A DNA stretch of 52,420 nucleotides from an uncultured Candidatus Saccharibacteria bacterium (GCA_947303945.1 CAMYZS010000010.1:1-52420); one strand, 5' to 3'. Shown: positions 16,549 through 23,383, counted from the stretch's first letter. The notes: a model not told the origin generated them from the sequence alone. Program-made: numbers and translations.

Positions 16549-16845
16549 TTAAAATATATGATGCTTAGTGTTTTTTTTATTCTGAGGCTTATAACCATAT
16601 ACCTCGAATGTATTAAACCGTGGGTCGATTTTTATAAATTTTTTAACGTAACTATTAACATCGTCTCGCATGACTATACACTCGCCATCGTATTTTTCAC
16701 ATAGCTGTTCGAACATAGAAACAAAATCAGTTACATTTTCCATTTCTAAGCGCTTTGATATATAACGACGAACATCTTCGATCCTATTAAACGGATCACG
16801 TTTATCGAATTTAAGTATTAATAATATAGCGGGTTCAGTATTCAT
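16549..16845 (-). CDS. Hypothetical 98-aa protein
   Basis: Soluble alpha/beta protein (AILLILKFDKRDPFNRIEDVRRYI; FVSMFEQLCEKYDGECIVMRDD). No domain recognised. Its start overlaps the DUF3310 stop, so the two are translationally coupled, and it precedes thyX by 14 nt. Confidence 0.7.
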   Translation of the reverse strand: MNTEPAILLILKFDKRDPFNRIEDVRRYISKRLEMENVTDFVSMFEQLCEKYDGECIVMRDDVNSYVKKFIKIDPRFNTFEVYGYKPQNKKNTKHHIF

Positions 16846-17102
16846 ACCTGATCCTCCGAAATCGGTTTCTTTCCGATTGCATCTCGTTGTTCCACGTATT
16901 TAATGAGCCTATCGAGATACCATCGTGCCTTTTTTAAATCTTCTAAGCCATTCTTTTTAGGCCATCTCAAAATATATTTAATGACATTTCCAGTGCATAT
17001 AGCTTCTGGTCCAGACATTCCATCGACAAATGATTCCATGACATCGATGGCTTCGAGACCATTTTTACCTTTGTAATGATTCGGATTAATGTTATCTTTC
17101 AT
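16842..17102 (-). CDS. DUF3310 protein (SaV-like nucleotide kinase-associated family)
   Basis: 86 aa. NPNHYKGKNGLEAIDVMESF and GNVIKYILRWPKKNGLEDLKKARWYLDRLI are the diagnostic DUF3310 sequences. The family is common in phages beside nucleotide-metabolism genes; its biochemical activity is not established. Here it stands two genes upstream of thyX. Ribosome site GAAAGGAGATATTTAAA. Confidence 0.9.
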   Translation of the reverse strand: MKDNINPNHYKGKNGLEAIDVMESFVDGMSGPEAICTGNVIKYILRWPKKNGLEDLKKARWYLDRLIKYVEQRDAIGKKPISEDQV

Positions 17103-17150
17103 TTTAAATATCTCCTTTCGATAAATTAGAAGCCGTGTTATCTTTGTAAA

Positions 17151-17426
17151 TTATTCTCCCATCCACAGTCTAAGAGTTCCATCGGCATTATATAGAGGAG
17201 TGAATGAACTATCAGAGCTTCTAGAAATATACATTACTTTTGTAGTTTTATCATATATAATGCTTCTACCTCTTACGTTATCATACTCGACAACTTGGAT
17301 GTATTCTGATTGCAGTCCGCCACCAGCTTCAAAGCCCCCCGTACAAATTACAAGCACAATAGCAAAAGCTGTCGCCGCTAAAAATATAGACACAACGATT
17401 ATAATAGTTTTCACAAAATCAGACAT
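17151..17426 (-). CDS. DUF6440-like membrane-anchored protein
   Basis: 91 aa. N-terminal membrane segment (IIIVVSIFLAATAFAIVLVI, residues 8-27), then a small beta domain with IIYDKTTKVMYISRSSDSSF-TPLYNADG, which matches the DUF6440 pattern (YDKxTxVMY...FTPLxxxDG). Role unknown. Overlaps or abuts its upstream neighbour, ribosome site AAGGTGGTGAG. Confidence 0.75.
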   Translation of the reverse strand: MSDFVKTIIIVVSIFLAATAFAIVLVICTGGFEAGGGLQSEYIQVVEYDNVRGRSIIYDKTTKVMYISRSSDSSFTPLYNADGTLRLWMGE

Positions 17427-17427
17427 A

Positions 17428-17685
17428 TCATCTCACCACCTTTATAACAATTTTAATATGACTTATAGAATAACAAAAAATACCAAAGGCCGCAGCTCCA
17501 ATAACCCATGGAACGACATTTTTTGCTTCTTCTTTTGCCGCTTCTTTGACACCTTTAACTATGATAGGCACCATATTATCGGCAATATTATTGGCAGTTT
17601 CGGTTTGCACATCTTTATCGTTTATTTTTTCAACAACGGTATCGGTTGCTTGTTCTGCCGCAGTAGATATAAAACGTTTAAACAT
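17428..17685 (-). CDS. Small membrane-associated protein
   Basis: 85 aa. Amphipathic acidic helical N-terminal part (TAAEQATDTVVEKINDKDV) and a C-terminal membrane segment (VVPWVIGAAAFGIFCYSI, about 58-76). Start chosen at ATG 17685 with GAAAGGAGAGCG upstream; the hairpin at 17720-17745 precedes it without a promoter. Function unknown. Confidence 0.65.
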   Translation of the reverse strand: MFKRFISTAAEQATDTVVEKINDKDVQTETANNIADNMVPIIVKGVKEAAKEEAKNVVPWVIGAAAFGIFCYSISHIKIVIKVVR

Positions 17686-17719
17686 AGATAATCGCTCTCC
17701 TTTCGATAAATAAAAACAA

Positions 17720-17745
17720 GAGAACCCGCGTTACCACGAGCTCTC
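17720..17745 (-). terminator. Intergenic hairpin, GTAA loop
   Basis: GAGAGCTCGTG, GTAA, CGCGGGTTCTC then TTGTTTTTATTT on the minus strand, 6 nt after a stop codon. Acts as terminator or processing hairpin between two accessory genes. Confidence 0.65.
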
Positions 17746-17751
17746 AGCTTA

Positions 17752-18111
17752 TTAAATTAAATGTCTCTTTTTAAGTACTTCATATACATCTCCATCTTCC
17801 TGTTTGCACTTATGAATTGCTTCTCGATCGCTGTTTGTAGCTCTCCGCTTCAAATCCCAGTGCGCTCCTGTAGCTGGATCATAGTAAGTGCGCTCAATAC
17901 GTCTGCGTTCGATTGCTGCATTGCTACAGTGCATTTTAACTGCACTCTTAATAGCCATGCCCGTAATCGAAATAACGCCTATCGTAATTGCCCCCGCTAT
18001 TTCCGGATACTTTTCAATCGCCCTGGCAGTTTTGAATTTCAAGCCGTCAAATTCATATACAACCTTAGCTTTCATCTCCTGTGCCTTAATTTTAATGTTT
18101 TCGAGTTTCAT
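17752..18111 (-). CDS. Membrane protein with conserved basic C-terminal domain
   Basis: 119 aa. One membrane segment (IAGAITIGVISITGMAIKSA, about 38-58). The tail RTYYDPATGAHWDLKRRATNSDRE...GDVYEVLKKRHLI is a compact module that I recall from other gut-phage membrane proteins, of unknown function. A plus-strand reading frame over the same bases is a shadow. Ribosome site AAGGACGTG. Confidence 0.75.
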   Translation of the reverse strand: MKLENIKIKAQEMKAKVVYEFDGLKFKTARAIEKYPEIAGAITIGVISITGMAIKSAVKMHCSNAAIERRRIERTYYDPATGAHWDLKRRATNSDREAIHKCKQEDGDVYEVLKKRHLI

Positions 18112-18130
18112 AAAATCACGTCCTTAAAAA

Positions 18131-18535
18131 TTATTTAGAAGGTTTCCCCTCACTAGAATCCGTGTTTTTTTCGCAAATACGTCGAATGGCTCTCGCTTGT
18201 TTCTCACCCATAGTTTTAATATCATACTTAAAATCGCCATAAAGCCACAAAACAAGCAAATAAACATCCTGTAATTCTTCTAAGACATGATTGTCCGCTT
18301 CATTGGTGGTAATGGGTGTCGGGTTTTCGTTCCGTAAAGCTCTCGCTGTTTTTAATGCCGCGTGTGCCAGTTCGATAGCTTCTTCTGCTAAATTTTCATA
18401 CAGAGCCGCAACCCCAATTTCTTTTGCAATATGGTTAATAATTTTTATTTCGTCTTTGGCATGTCTATCTCCAAGGTCTATAAGCTTTTTTATAAAAAGC
18501 TCCATGTTTTCCGGGGTATAATCTTCAAGTTTCAT
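18131..18535 (-). CDS. MazG-like all-alpha NTP pyrophosphatase
   Basis: 134 aa from ATG 18535 (AGGAGG 9 nt upstream). ENLAEEAIELAHAALKTARALR and EADNHVLEELQDVYLLV give the EExxE ... ExxD metal-binding pattern of MazG/dUTPase-like all-alpha pyrophosphohydrolases, which hydrolyse NTPs or dNTPs to monophosphates. Pairs logically with ThyX. The last 15 codons (ICEKNTDSSEGKPSK) are written in what appears to be a decayed copy of the promoter element (18152-18176). Confidence 0.8.
   Translation of the reverse strand: MKLEDYTPENMELFIKKLIDLGDRHAKDEIKIINHIAKEIGVAALYENLAEEAIELAHAALKTARALRNENPTPITTNEADNHVLEELQDVYLLVLWLYGDFKYDIKTMGEKQARAIRRICEKNTDSSEGKPSK
18152..18176 (-). promoter_or_regulatory. Decayed promoter-family element inside a coding region
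   Basis: Minus strand TTGCGAAAAAAACACGGAT then TCTAGT, GAG and GGGAAAC. It aligns base for base with the promoter family followed by its GAG-GAAA leader, but the -10 box has lost TATAAT. The MazG-like frame reads through it. Confidence 0.5.
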
Positions 18536-19067
18536 TATTTTTTTCCTCCTCATTTAGATACATTTTTTTAGGAGTATAGTTATTGAGCTTTTTTCGGTCA
18601 TTTCGTAACAATATAAAATTATAAGGAAAAGCAAACCGCATTTTTGTAGTTTGATATGTGGGATTACTGTTAGAAAAAACCGGCGGTTCAAATTTATATA
18701 CTATGCTATAAGACTCGATATGTTCCATAAGCTTAAACATAGCTGCATCTGATGATATATCATAACATATACGTTTTAAAATTGATGGCTGAGTTTTAAT
18801 CTCCACCTCAAAACTATCCTCTGGAGTAAAATGTTCTATAATATCATAAATGCTGATGATAGTACTCGTCAAACGTTTATGCATGAATAAATTGAATAGT
18901 TCTTCGTACAGCCAATCTGTGGTTAATGCGTGTACGTCAAAAGGTTTTCTATAAAGATCATTAATCACTTCTCTTGGCCAACGATCTATATCAGGACGAA
19001 CTAAAGTTTTATAAATATCATCCTTTATAGTTTCTAGCATTTTAAACAGTTTATCTTCCATCTTCAT
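18525..19067 (-). CDS. Hypothetical 180-aa protein
   Basis: Soluble, helical and charged (KMLETIKDDIYKTLVRPDIDRWPREVINDLYRKPFDVHALTTDWLYEELFNLF). Start at 19067 chosen for TTTAAAGGAGAAAAAGCAC upstream; a longer frame to 19109 overlaps the previous gene more. No domain recognised. It overlaps the MazG-like gene by 11 nt. Confidence 0.7.
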   Translation of the reverse strand: MKMEDKLFKMLETIKDDIYKTLVRPDIDRWPREVINDLYRKPFDVHALTTDWLYEELFNLFMHKRLTSTIISIYDIIEHFTPEDSFEVEIKTQPSILKRICYDISSDAAMFKLMEHIESYSIVYKFEPPVFSNSNPTYQTTKMRFAFPYNFILLRNDRKKLNNYTPKKMYLNEEEKNNET

Positions 19068-19086
19068 GTGCTTTTTCTCCTTTAAA

Positions 19087-19419
19087 TCATTTAAAATATG
19101 TTTTGTCATCGCTAAAATAATAGCGTCTCACATTTACGCCAATTTTTACAACGTTTTCATCATATCTACGAAAGTCAAATATAACTTTTTTATCCATGTT
19201 ATCATTCTTTGTAAATAGTATTTTATTGTTGGTCTCGCTTACATGATATACCGTATACTGGGCTTTAGCTGACAATGCTTTTGATACATAATCATTCAAA
19301 AAATCATCAAAAGTTATGTCCCCATGCGGTCTCCGCAAAACATCTCTGAAATTTTCAATGTAATTTCGAGCCTGTGTTGCCGATGGGCCAATTAAATATA
19401 TAGTTGCTACATTTATCAT
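19087..19419 (-). CDS. Hypothetical 110-aa protein
   Basis: Soluble alpha/beta protein starting MINVATIYLIGPSATQARNYIENF. No known family. Overlaps the XRE regulator stop by 4 nt (ATGA), so it is coupled to it and may share its control. Confidence 0.7.
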   Translation of the reverse strand: MINVATIYLIGPSATQARNYIENFRDVLRRPHGDITFDDFLNDYVSKALSAKAQYTVYHVSETNNKILFTKNDNMDKKVIFDFRRYDENVVKIGVNVRRYYFSDDKTYFK

Positions 19420-19886
19420 GTTTCTCGCTCCTTTGGCTTCTCATTTAAAGCCACCAACTGTTTGCTATACACGAGAAGTAATGAATATAACTCATTGATA
19501 TAGTCTTTGGTTATATAGCTTGGGAGCCCATTTGCTAATATATCCAGTCGCTCCGATTCCGCATAGTTTTCAAGATGATCTTCATAATGTGCTAAGAAAT
19601 ATAAAATCATTCGCATGGATGGTATTATAGATCTGACGATTGCACGATTATTTTCGAATGGGTGCATGCTGTTATAGTAGTCATAGCATAAACTACAATA
19701 AGCGGTTGGTATGGAAATGCTTAAATACTTTGGTAATTTACTTCCTTTTTCATAATTAGAAATAGCACATGTATTTATCCCCGTTCGTTCACTAAATATG
19801 TGTTGACTTATTCCAGATACGTGGCGAAATGCCTTGCACCAAACAGGATCCTCCCAATGAATATAGTTAAAAATAATATCGTCCAT
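19416..19886 (-). CDS. XRE-family helix-turn-helix regulator
   Basis: 156 aa. Residues 14-50 (WCKAFRHVSGISQHIFSERTGINTCAISNYEKGSKLP) fit an XRE/Cro HTH with the usual SQ..F-AxxxGI....ISxYExG pattern. The C-terminal part is helical and unrecognised. It is the only classical transcription regulator I find and could control the accessory promoters. No repressor/integrase pair accompanies it, so it is not evidence of lysogeny. Confidence 0.8.
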   Translation of the reverse strand: MDDIIFNYIHWEDPVWCKAFRHVSGISQHIFSERTGINTCAISNYEKGSKLPKYLSISIPTAYCSLCYDYYNSMHPFENNRAIVRSIIPSMRMILYFLAHYEDHLENYAESERLDILANGLPSYITKDYINELYSLLLVYSKQLVALNEKPKERET

Positions 19887-19920
19887 TTTAATTACTTCCT
19901 TTCAAAAAAAAAAAAAATAA

Positions 19921-19946
19921 GAGAACCCGTGTTACCACGAGTCCTC
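19921..19946 (-). terminator. Intergenic hairpin, GTAA loop, long T-tract
   Basis: GAGGACTCGTG, GTAA, CACGGGTTCTC followed by TTATTTTTTTTTTTT on the minus strand: the best terminator-like tail of the family. Follows the stop codon embedded in GAGTAAACTC. A near-identical block stands at 21092-21117. Confidence 0.75.
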
Positions 19947-19954
19947 CATTGAGT

Positions 19955-20329
19955 TTACTCTTTTTCAATAATGGATTTCATTTCTTTGTAAAGTTTCATG
20001 TCATCTGAATAATATTTCTGAAGTCTATCAAAACACCTAGCCATGCCCCAAAGTAAATCGTCGTTTCTTTCAATATTTTCTATTAACTTGTACGTGCATT
20101 CAGTTATTCTTTGTAGTTCATCAGTAGCCTTACCTCCACATTCTTCAATGTTTACATATCCTCCATCGAGTGTATAGGTATCATATACCTGATGTATTAA
20201 ATCGTCTAACTGTGCATATACAGTAAAAAGAGTTTGAAAGTCTTTCAACATTTCTTTGTTCGAATAGATGTTTTCATCTTTCATACATTCGTCAATTTTC
20301 TCAATAACCACTTCAAAATCTCTACGCAT
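19955..20329 (-). CDS. Hypothetical helical 124-aa protein
   Basis: Acidic, all-helical soluble protein (FEVVIEKIDECMKDENIYSNKEMLKDFQTLF). No family recognised. Ends in EKE-stop within the GAGTAAACTC boundary motif. Ribosome site AAAGGAGACGATTTAT under promoter P5. Confidence 0.7.
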   Translation of the reverse strand: MRRDFEVVIEKIDECMKDENIYSNKEMLKDFQTLFTVYAQLDDLIHQVYDTYTLDGGYVNIEECGGKATDELQRITECTYKLIENIERNDDLLWGMARCFDRLQKYYSDDMKLYKEMKSIIEKE

Positions 20330-20368
20330 ATAAATCGTCTCCTTTAAATATAATATAGAGTTTCCTCT

Positions 20369-20393
20369 ATTATAAGGAATGTTATTTTCGTAA
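20369..20393 (-). promoter_or_regulatory. Promoter P5
   Basis: TTACGAAAATAACATTCCT, TATAAT, then AGAG-GAAA-CTCT as short leader hairpin. Confidence 0.75.
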
Positions 20394-20398
20394 GGATG

Positions 20399-20626
20399 TC
20401 AGATCCAAGCTAAAGGATGATGCGTAATCACTCGACCTGTTATCAGCTCGTAACGGTCACAAGCCAAAATATAGTCAATAGCTCCAGGTACTAGAATTTC
20501 GCCAGATGAAGTTTTCAAAGGTATTTTATAATAACAACATTGCCAATACAAACAACGTCCATATGGGTCTTTATAATATGTATCTTTTATTATTAAACTT
20601 TTTTCTGTGATGTCATACCATATCAA
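20399..20626 (-). CDS. Hypothetical 75-aa protein
   Basis: Small, aromatic and cysteine-containing (YGRCLYWQCCYYKIPLK), soluble. No family recognised. 14 nt downstream of the DUF4406 stop with AAAGGGGGTTTTATTTTTG upstream of its ATG, so translation depends on the same message. Confidence 0.65.
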   Translation of the reverse strand: MIWYDITEKSLIIKDTYYKDPYGRCLYWQCCYYKIPLKTSSGEILVPGAIDYILACDRYELITGRVITHHPLAWI

Positions 20627-20640
20627 AAATAAAACCCCCT

Positions 20641-21057
20641 TTACGACTGTATCTGTCGGATAGTATGTCTTTTGTCATGAAACCGGATTTCAAATGATGG
20701 TATAAAATATACTGAAGCCGCGGTAAATTCCACGTTGCAACCGTTAGCCCTTTCCCATCCTGGACAAAATATAGCAGCTCTACATTTACTCAACTCTTCA
20801 ATAGCTCTACCAACATACATAAGTCTGGGCTCATTTGCCATGGAGATCTTATCTTTTGGGATATCCGGAAGATCCCTAGTGCAAATTAACTGATACCCGT
20901 CCTTTACGAAAGAATATAATGGATGTTCTTTTTTGCGTTTGTCTCCGGCACCGTCGCGAATCACAATGGCAATGGCCGCGTGTACCTTTTCTATTGCCTC
21001 ATTTATCTTTTCATCCGATATACCATGCATTGGAATACTCAAAAATATTTTAACCAT
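20641..21057 (-). CDS. DUF4406 protein (nucleoside deoxyribosyltransferase-like fold)
   Basis: 138 aa. IFLSIPMHGISDEKINEAIEK at the N-terminus and MYVGRAIEELSKCRAAIFCPGWERANGCNVEF in the second half are typical of DUF4406, which shares the fold of nucleoside 2-deoxyribosyltransferases and has a conserved W/E pair. Substrate unknown; a nucleotide-salvage role is inferred. Ribosome site GAAAGGAAGTAATTAAA. Confidence 0.8.
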   Translation of the reverse strand: MVKIFLSIPMHGISDEKINEAIEKVHAAIAIVIRDGAGDKRKKEHPLYSFVKDGYQLICTRDLPDIPKDKISMANEPRLMYVGRAIEELSKCRAAIFCPGWERANGCNVEFTAASVYFIPSFEIRFHDKRHTIRQIQS

Positions 21058-21091
21058 TTTAATTACTTCCTTTCAAAAAAAAAAAAAATAA

Positions 21092-21117
21092 GAGAACCCG
21101 TGTTACCACGAGTCCTC
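21092..21117 (-). terminator. Intergenic hairpin, GTAA loop, long T-tract
   Basis: Nearly identical to 19921-19946 together with about 35 flanking bases on each side (GAGTAAACTC boundary and AAAGGAAGTAATTAAA ribosome site), although the genes on both sides are unrelated. Confidence 0.75.
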
Positions 21118-21125
21118 CATTGAGT

Positions 21126-21626
21126 TTACTCTTCGTCATCTTCTATAAAGTCCCATTTGCTGCCATTTACTTTTACTCGGCTTGTTTCAGCATTAGAAGC
21201 TTTAATTATAAGTGAATCTATTTCTTTAGTTTCTCCCACTTGCATCTCGTCCATCGCATGATCCATATATGGGATGTAGTCCAAACAGGTTGGGCATTGC
21301 CTACTATGCTTAGTCTTATCAGCTTCAATGCTAATCAGTTTATCTTCTTCGGCAGAATATGCATACACTTTATCAGTAACCATAGATGCCGTCTTTGCTA
21401 AACTTCTAGCCATCTTATTATTACTGCGTTTAAGTGCTGCATCTTCCTTATAAGTTTTACTAACTAGTGCTACCGCTGTAACCGTACAAAATATAGGTAT
21501 TCCCACCATCGCTACAAATCCAATAGGATCTTCTTTGACATTTGACACAAAGTTAGAAGCCCCATCCTTAATAGAGTTCTTAACCTTCGTTCCTAATGTT
21601 TTAACCTTTTCTGTAATGTTTGACAT
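21126..21626 (-). CDS. Membrane-anchored hypothetical protein
   Basis: 166 aa from ATG 21626 (AAAGGAGGACATTATT upstream); the frame is open to 21746 but that part is the promoter region. N-terminal charged helix, one membrane segment (PIGFVAMVGIPIFCTVTAVALVS, about 31-53), then a soluble domain with CPTC and an acidic end. Ends EE-stop inside GAGTAAACTC. Confidence 0.75.
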   Translation of the reverse strand: MSNITEKVKTLGTKVKNSIKDGASNFVSNVKEDPIGFVAMVGIPIFCTVTAVALVSKTYKEDAALKRSNNKMARSLAKTASMVTDKVYAYSAEEDKLISIEADKTKHSRQCPTCLDYIPYMDHAMDEMQVGETKEIDSLIIKASNAETSRVKVNGSKWDFIEDDEE

Positions 21627-21666
21627 AATAATGTCCTCCTTTAAATATAATGTAGAGTTTCCTCTC

Positions 21667-21691
21667 ATTATAATGAATGTTTTTTTCGTAA
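21667..21691 (-). promoter_or_regulatory. Promoter P6
   Basis: TTACGAAAAAAACATTCAT then TATAAT; short leader with AGAG-GAAA-CTCT and AAAGGAGG. Confidence 0.75.
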
Positions 21692-21934
21692 TTATTGGCA
21701 CATTTTTGATATCGCATGCATAACGCGCCCCATGCACTGCGGACATAATTTATAAAATATGCCCTCCGAAATATCATCTTTAGCGTCGGTGAAAATATTA
21801 ATACTATTTGGCGCTGATCTAGGACTCTCAGGCATGATGAAGTGATTACCACATCTATCACATATGAGTATGGGCTCCAAGCACTCTAAATCCCCGATAT
21901 TGAATTTAAGAGGTTCAAAATTATTAAATGACAT
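21692..21934 (-). CDS. Small zinc-ribbon-like protein
   Basis: 80 aa. CDRCGNHF (residues about 25-32) and CPQCMGRV (about 64-71) form two CxxC pairs, the layout of a zinc ribbon. It may bind nucleic acid or a protein partner. Ribosome site GAAAGGAAGTAATTAAA; preceded by the hairpin at 21966-21991 and no promoter. Confidence 0.75.
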   Translation of the reverse strand: MSFNNFEPLKFNIGDLECLEPILICDRCGNHFIMPESPRSAPNSINIFTDAKDDISEGIFYKLCPQCMGRVMHAISKMCQ

Positions 21935-21965
21935 TTTAATTACTTCCTTTCAAAAAAAAAAATAA

Positions 21966-21991
21966 GAGAACCCGCGTTTCCACGAGTCCTC
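21966..21991 (-). terminator. Intergenic hairpin, GAAA loop
   Basis: GAGGACTCGTG, GAAA, CGCGGGTTCTC and a T-rich tail, between the 22000-22356 gene and the zinc-ribbon gene. Stem differs from 19921-19946 by compensating changes at the loop-closing pairs. Confidence 0.7.
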
Positions 21992-21999
21992 CGTTGAGT

Positions 22000-22356
22000 T
22001 TACTCTTCTGAAGTTTCATTCTCAGTCGCATTTACTTCAACGTAAGTATCGGTTTCTTCATCGTAAGAATCGTCTTCGAGTGCATGATAATCGTCTGATT
22101 TGTTTTTGGTACCATTACCCTTGCTATTCAAAACCGCAGCCGTGATAATTACCGCTCCTGCTCCAATTGCTGCTGCTCCCATAACCGTTATTCCGTCAAT
22201 AGCAAGTTGTATCGCGTGGTCTTTTAGCCACCAGCCTGCCTGTTTGAATTTACTAGGTTTTTTAGTAACCGAATCAAATCCAAAATCGACTTCATTTTTC
22301 TCAATTTCTACAGTTTCTACCTCTTTAGTCGTTGTTTCAGTGTTCTTTTTTGACAT
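22000..22356 (-). CDS. Tandem paralogue A: small membrane protein
   Basis: 118 aa. The first 19 and last 30 residues are nearly the same as in the neighbour at 22464-22832 (start MSKKNTETTTKEVETVE, end DDYHALEDD...TENETSEE), while the middle, including the membrane segment (ITVMGAAAIGAGAVIITAAV, about 57-77), has diverged. A charged N-terminus, one membrane span and an acidic tail. Function unknown; duplication is clear. Confidence 0.8.
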   Translation of the reverse strand: MSKKNTETTTKEVETVEIEKNEVDFGFDSVTKKPSKFKQAGWWLKDHAIQLAIDGITVMGAAAIGAGAVIITAAVLNSKGNGTKNKSDDYHALEDDSYDEETDTYVEVNATENETSEE

Positions 22357-22397
22357 AATAATGTCCTCCTTTAAATATAAATGTAGAGTTTCCTCTC

Positions 22398-22422
22398 ATT
22401 ATAATGGGTGTTTTTTTCGTAA
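22398..22422 (-). promoter_or_regulatory. Promoter P7
   Basis: TTACGAAAAAAACACCCAT then TATAAT, immediately downstream of the T-tail of the hairpin 22430-22455, so terminator and promoter touch. Confidence 0.8.
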
Positions 22423-22429
22423 AAAATAA

Positions 22430-22455
22430 GAGAACCCGTGTTACCACGAGTCCTC
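22430..22455 (-). terminator. Terminator hairpin abutting promoter P7
   Basis: GAGGACTCGTG, GTAA, CACGGGTTCTC, TTATTTTTT; its T-run flows into TTACG of promoter P7. Follows the EE-stop of paralogue B. Confidence 0.75.
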
Positions 22456-22463
22456 CGTTGAGT

Positions 22464-22832
22464 TTACTCTTCTGAAGTTTCATTCTCCGTCGCATTTACT
22501 TCAACGTAAGTATCGGTTTCTTCATCGTAATAATCATCTTCGAGTGCATGATAATCGTCTGATTCGTTTTCGGTATGATTAACCATGCTCTTCAAAACCG
22601 CAGCCGTGGCAATTCCCGCTGCTACTCCAATAACCGCTATTCCGCCAATAACAATTTTCTCGATTATAGTAGTTTGTTTCGCGAGGTCTTTTGCCCGCAA
22701 GCCTGCCTGTTTGAATTTACTAGGTTTTTTAGTAACCGATTCAAATTCGACTTCGTCTGCCTCATTTTTCTCAATTTCTACTTCTACAGTTTCTACCTCT
22801 TTAGTCGTTGTTTCAGTGTTCTTTTTTGACAT
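22464..22832 (-). CDS. Tandem paralogue B: small membrane protein
   Basis: 122 aa. Duplicate of the gene at 22000-22356 with the same N- and C-terminal sequences, different central region (QAGLRAKDLAKQTTIIEKIV) and membrane segment (IGGIAVIGVAAGIATAAVLK). Ribosome site AAAGGAGGACATTATT identical to the copy. The conserved ends with a variable centre resemble cassette shuffling. Confidence 0.8.
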   Translation of the reverse strand: MSKKNTETTTKEVETVEVEIEKNEADEVEFESVTKKPSKFKQAGLRAKDLAKQTTIIEKIVIGGIAVIGVAAGIATAAVLKSMVNHTENESDDYHALEDDYYDEETDTYVEVNATENETSEE

Positions 22833-22873
22833 AATAATGTCCTCCTTTAAATATAAATGTAGAGTTTCCTCTC

Positions 22874-22898
22874 ATTATAATGGGTGTTTTTTTCGTAA
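22874..22898 (-). promoter_or_regulatory. Promoter P8
   Basis: Same sequence as P7, with the same leader, upstream of paralogue B. Confidence 0.8.
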
Positions 22899-22905
22899 AA
22901 AATAA

Positions 22906-22931
22906 GAGAACCCGTGTTACCACGAGTCCTC
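22906..22931 (-). terminator. Terminator hairpin abutting promoter P8
   Basis: GAGGACTCGTG, GTAA, CACGGGTTCTC, T-rich tail running into P8; follows the stop of the 22941-23153 gene. Confidence 0.75.
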
Positions 22932-22940
22932 CTTTTGGGT

Positions 22941-23153
22941 TTACTCTGTAATATTAATGTTGGTCTTGTTGTTTCCAGATTCTAATCGCTGTTGGCCTGC
23001 GTTATATCCAGCGTTGAAACCCTTATTAGAACCCATTCCATAAGCAACTACCGCGGCTCCTGCCGCCAACAGTAATGCTCCAAGGATTGTAGTTCCATTA
23101 GTTCTTTCTCCCTGCTGCTCCACATAATCAACATGCTTTCTCTTTTCAAACAT
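22941..23153 (-). CDS. Small glycine-rich membrane protein
   Basis: 70 aa: charged N-terminus, one membrane segment (TILGALLLAAGAAVVAYGMG, about 22-41), then GSNKGFNAGYNAGQQRLESG. Starts at ATG 23153 with AAGGAGGCATATTT upstream. No known family. Confidence 0.75.
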   Translation of the reverse strand: MFEKRKHVDYVEQQGERTNGTTILGALLLAAGAAVVAYGMGSNKGFNAGYNAGQQRLESGNNKTNINITE

Positions 23154-23314
23154 AAATATGCCTCCTTAATAAAATATATGAGTATTACCTCTATTATAAG
23201 GAGTGTTTTTCTCGTAAAAAGAGAAGCCGCGTTTGCGACTTCTGCTTCGTAATAGACCTCCTCTTCTAAAATATCCAGTTTCATCATAATCCATGCTATC
23301 AAAGCTGCAATCAT
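23048..23314 (-). CDS. Possible small membrane protein overlapping the next gene
   Basis: The ATG at 23314 has a very good ribosome site (AAAAAAGGAGCGTGAATTATC) and promoter P10 upstream, and begins MIAALIAWIMMKLDILEEEVYYEAEV. The frame then stays open through the hairpin 23222-23243, promoter P9 and 100 nt of the next gene. A gene certainly seems to start here; where the functional protein ends is doubtful. It may have lost its original stop, so treat the 88-aa length with caution. Confidence 0.4.
   Translation of the reverse strand: MIAALIAWIMMKLDILEEEVYYEAEVANAASLFTRKTLLIIEVILIYFIKEAYLCLKRESMLIMWSSREKELMELQSLEHYCWRQEPR
23193..23217 (-). promoter_or_regulatory. Promoter P9
   Basis: TTACGAGAAAAACACTCCT then TATAAT; one variant base in the A-run. 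Drives the 22941-23153 gene with a leader lacking the GAAA mini-hairpin. Confidence 0.7.
23222..23243 (-). terminator. Terminator hairpin abutting promoter P9
   Basis: AGAAGTCGC, loop AAAC, GCGGCTTCT, CTTTTTA. Nine base pairs, different in sequence from the common hairpin but in the same position, touching the promoter. Confidence 0.7.
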
Positions 23315-23351
23315 GATAATTCACGCTCCTTTTTTATAGATTTTAGTCTTC

Positions 23352-23376
23352 ATTATAAGGCGTGTTTTTTTCGTAA
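23352..23376 (-). promoter_or_regulatory. Promoter P10
   Basis: TTACGAAAAAAACACGCCT then TATAAT and GAAGACTAAAATC as leader; upstream of the ATG at 23314. Confidence 0.75.
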
Positions 23377-23383
23377 GGAAACA

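Noticed and set aside
17761-18138. 125-codon plus-strand frame opposite a membrane protein gene
   Set aside because: No ribosome site, and the opposite strand codes for a recognisable conserved C-terminal module.
19416-19886. Lysogeny repressor
   Set aside because: An XRE-type HTH is present, but no integrase, excisionase, divergent promoter pair or attachment site accompanies it.
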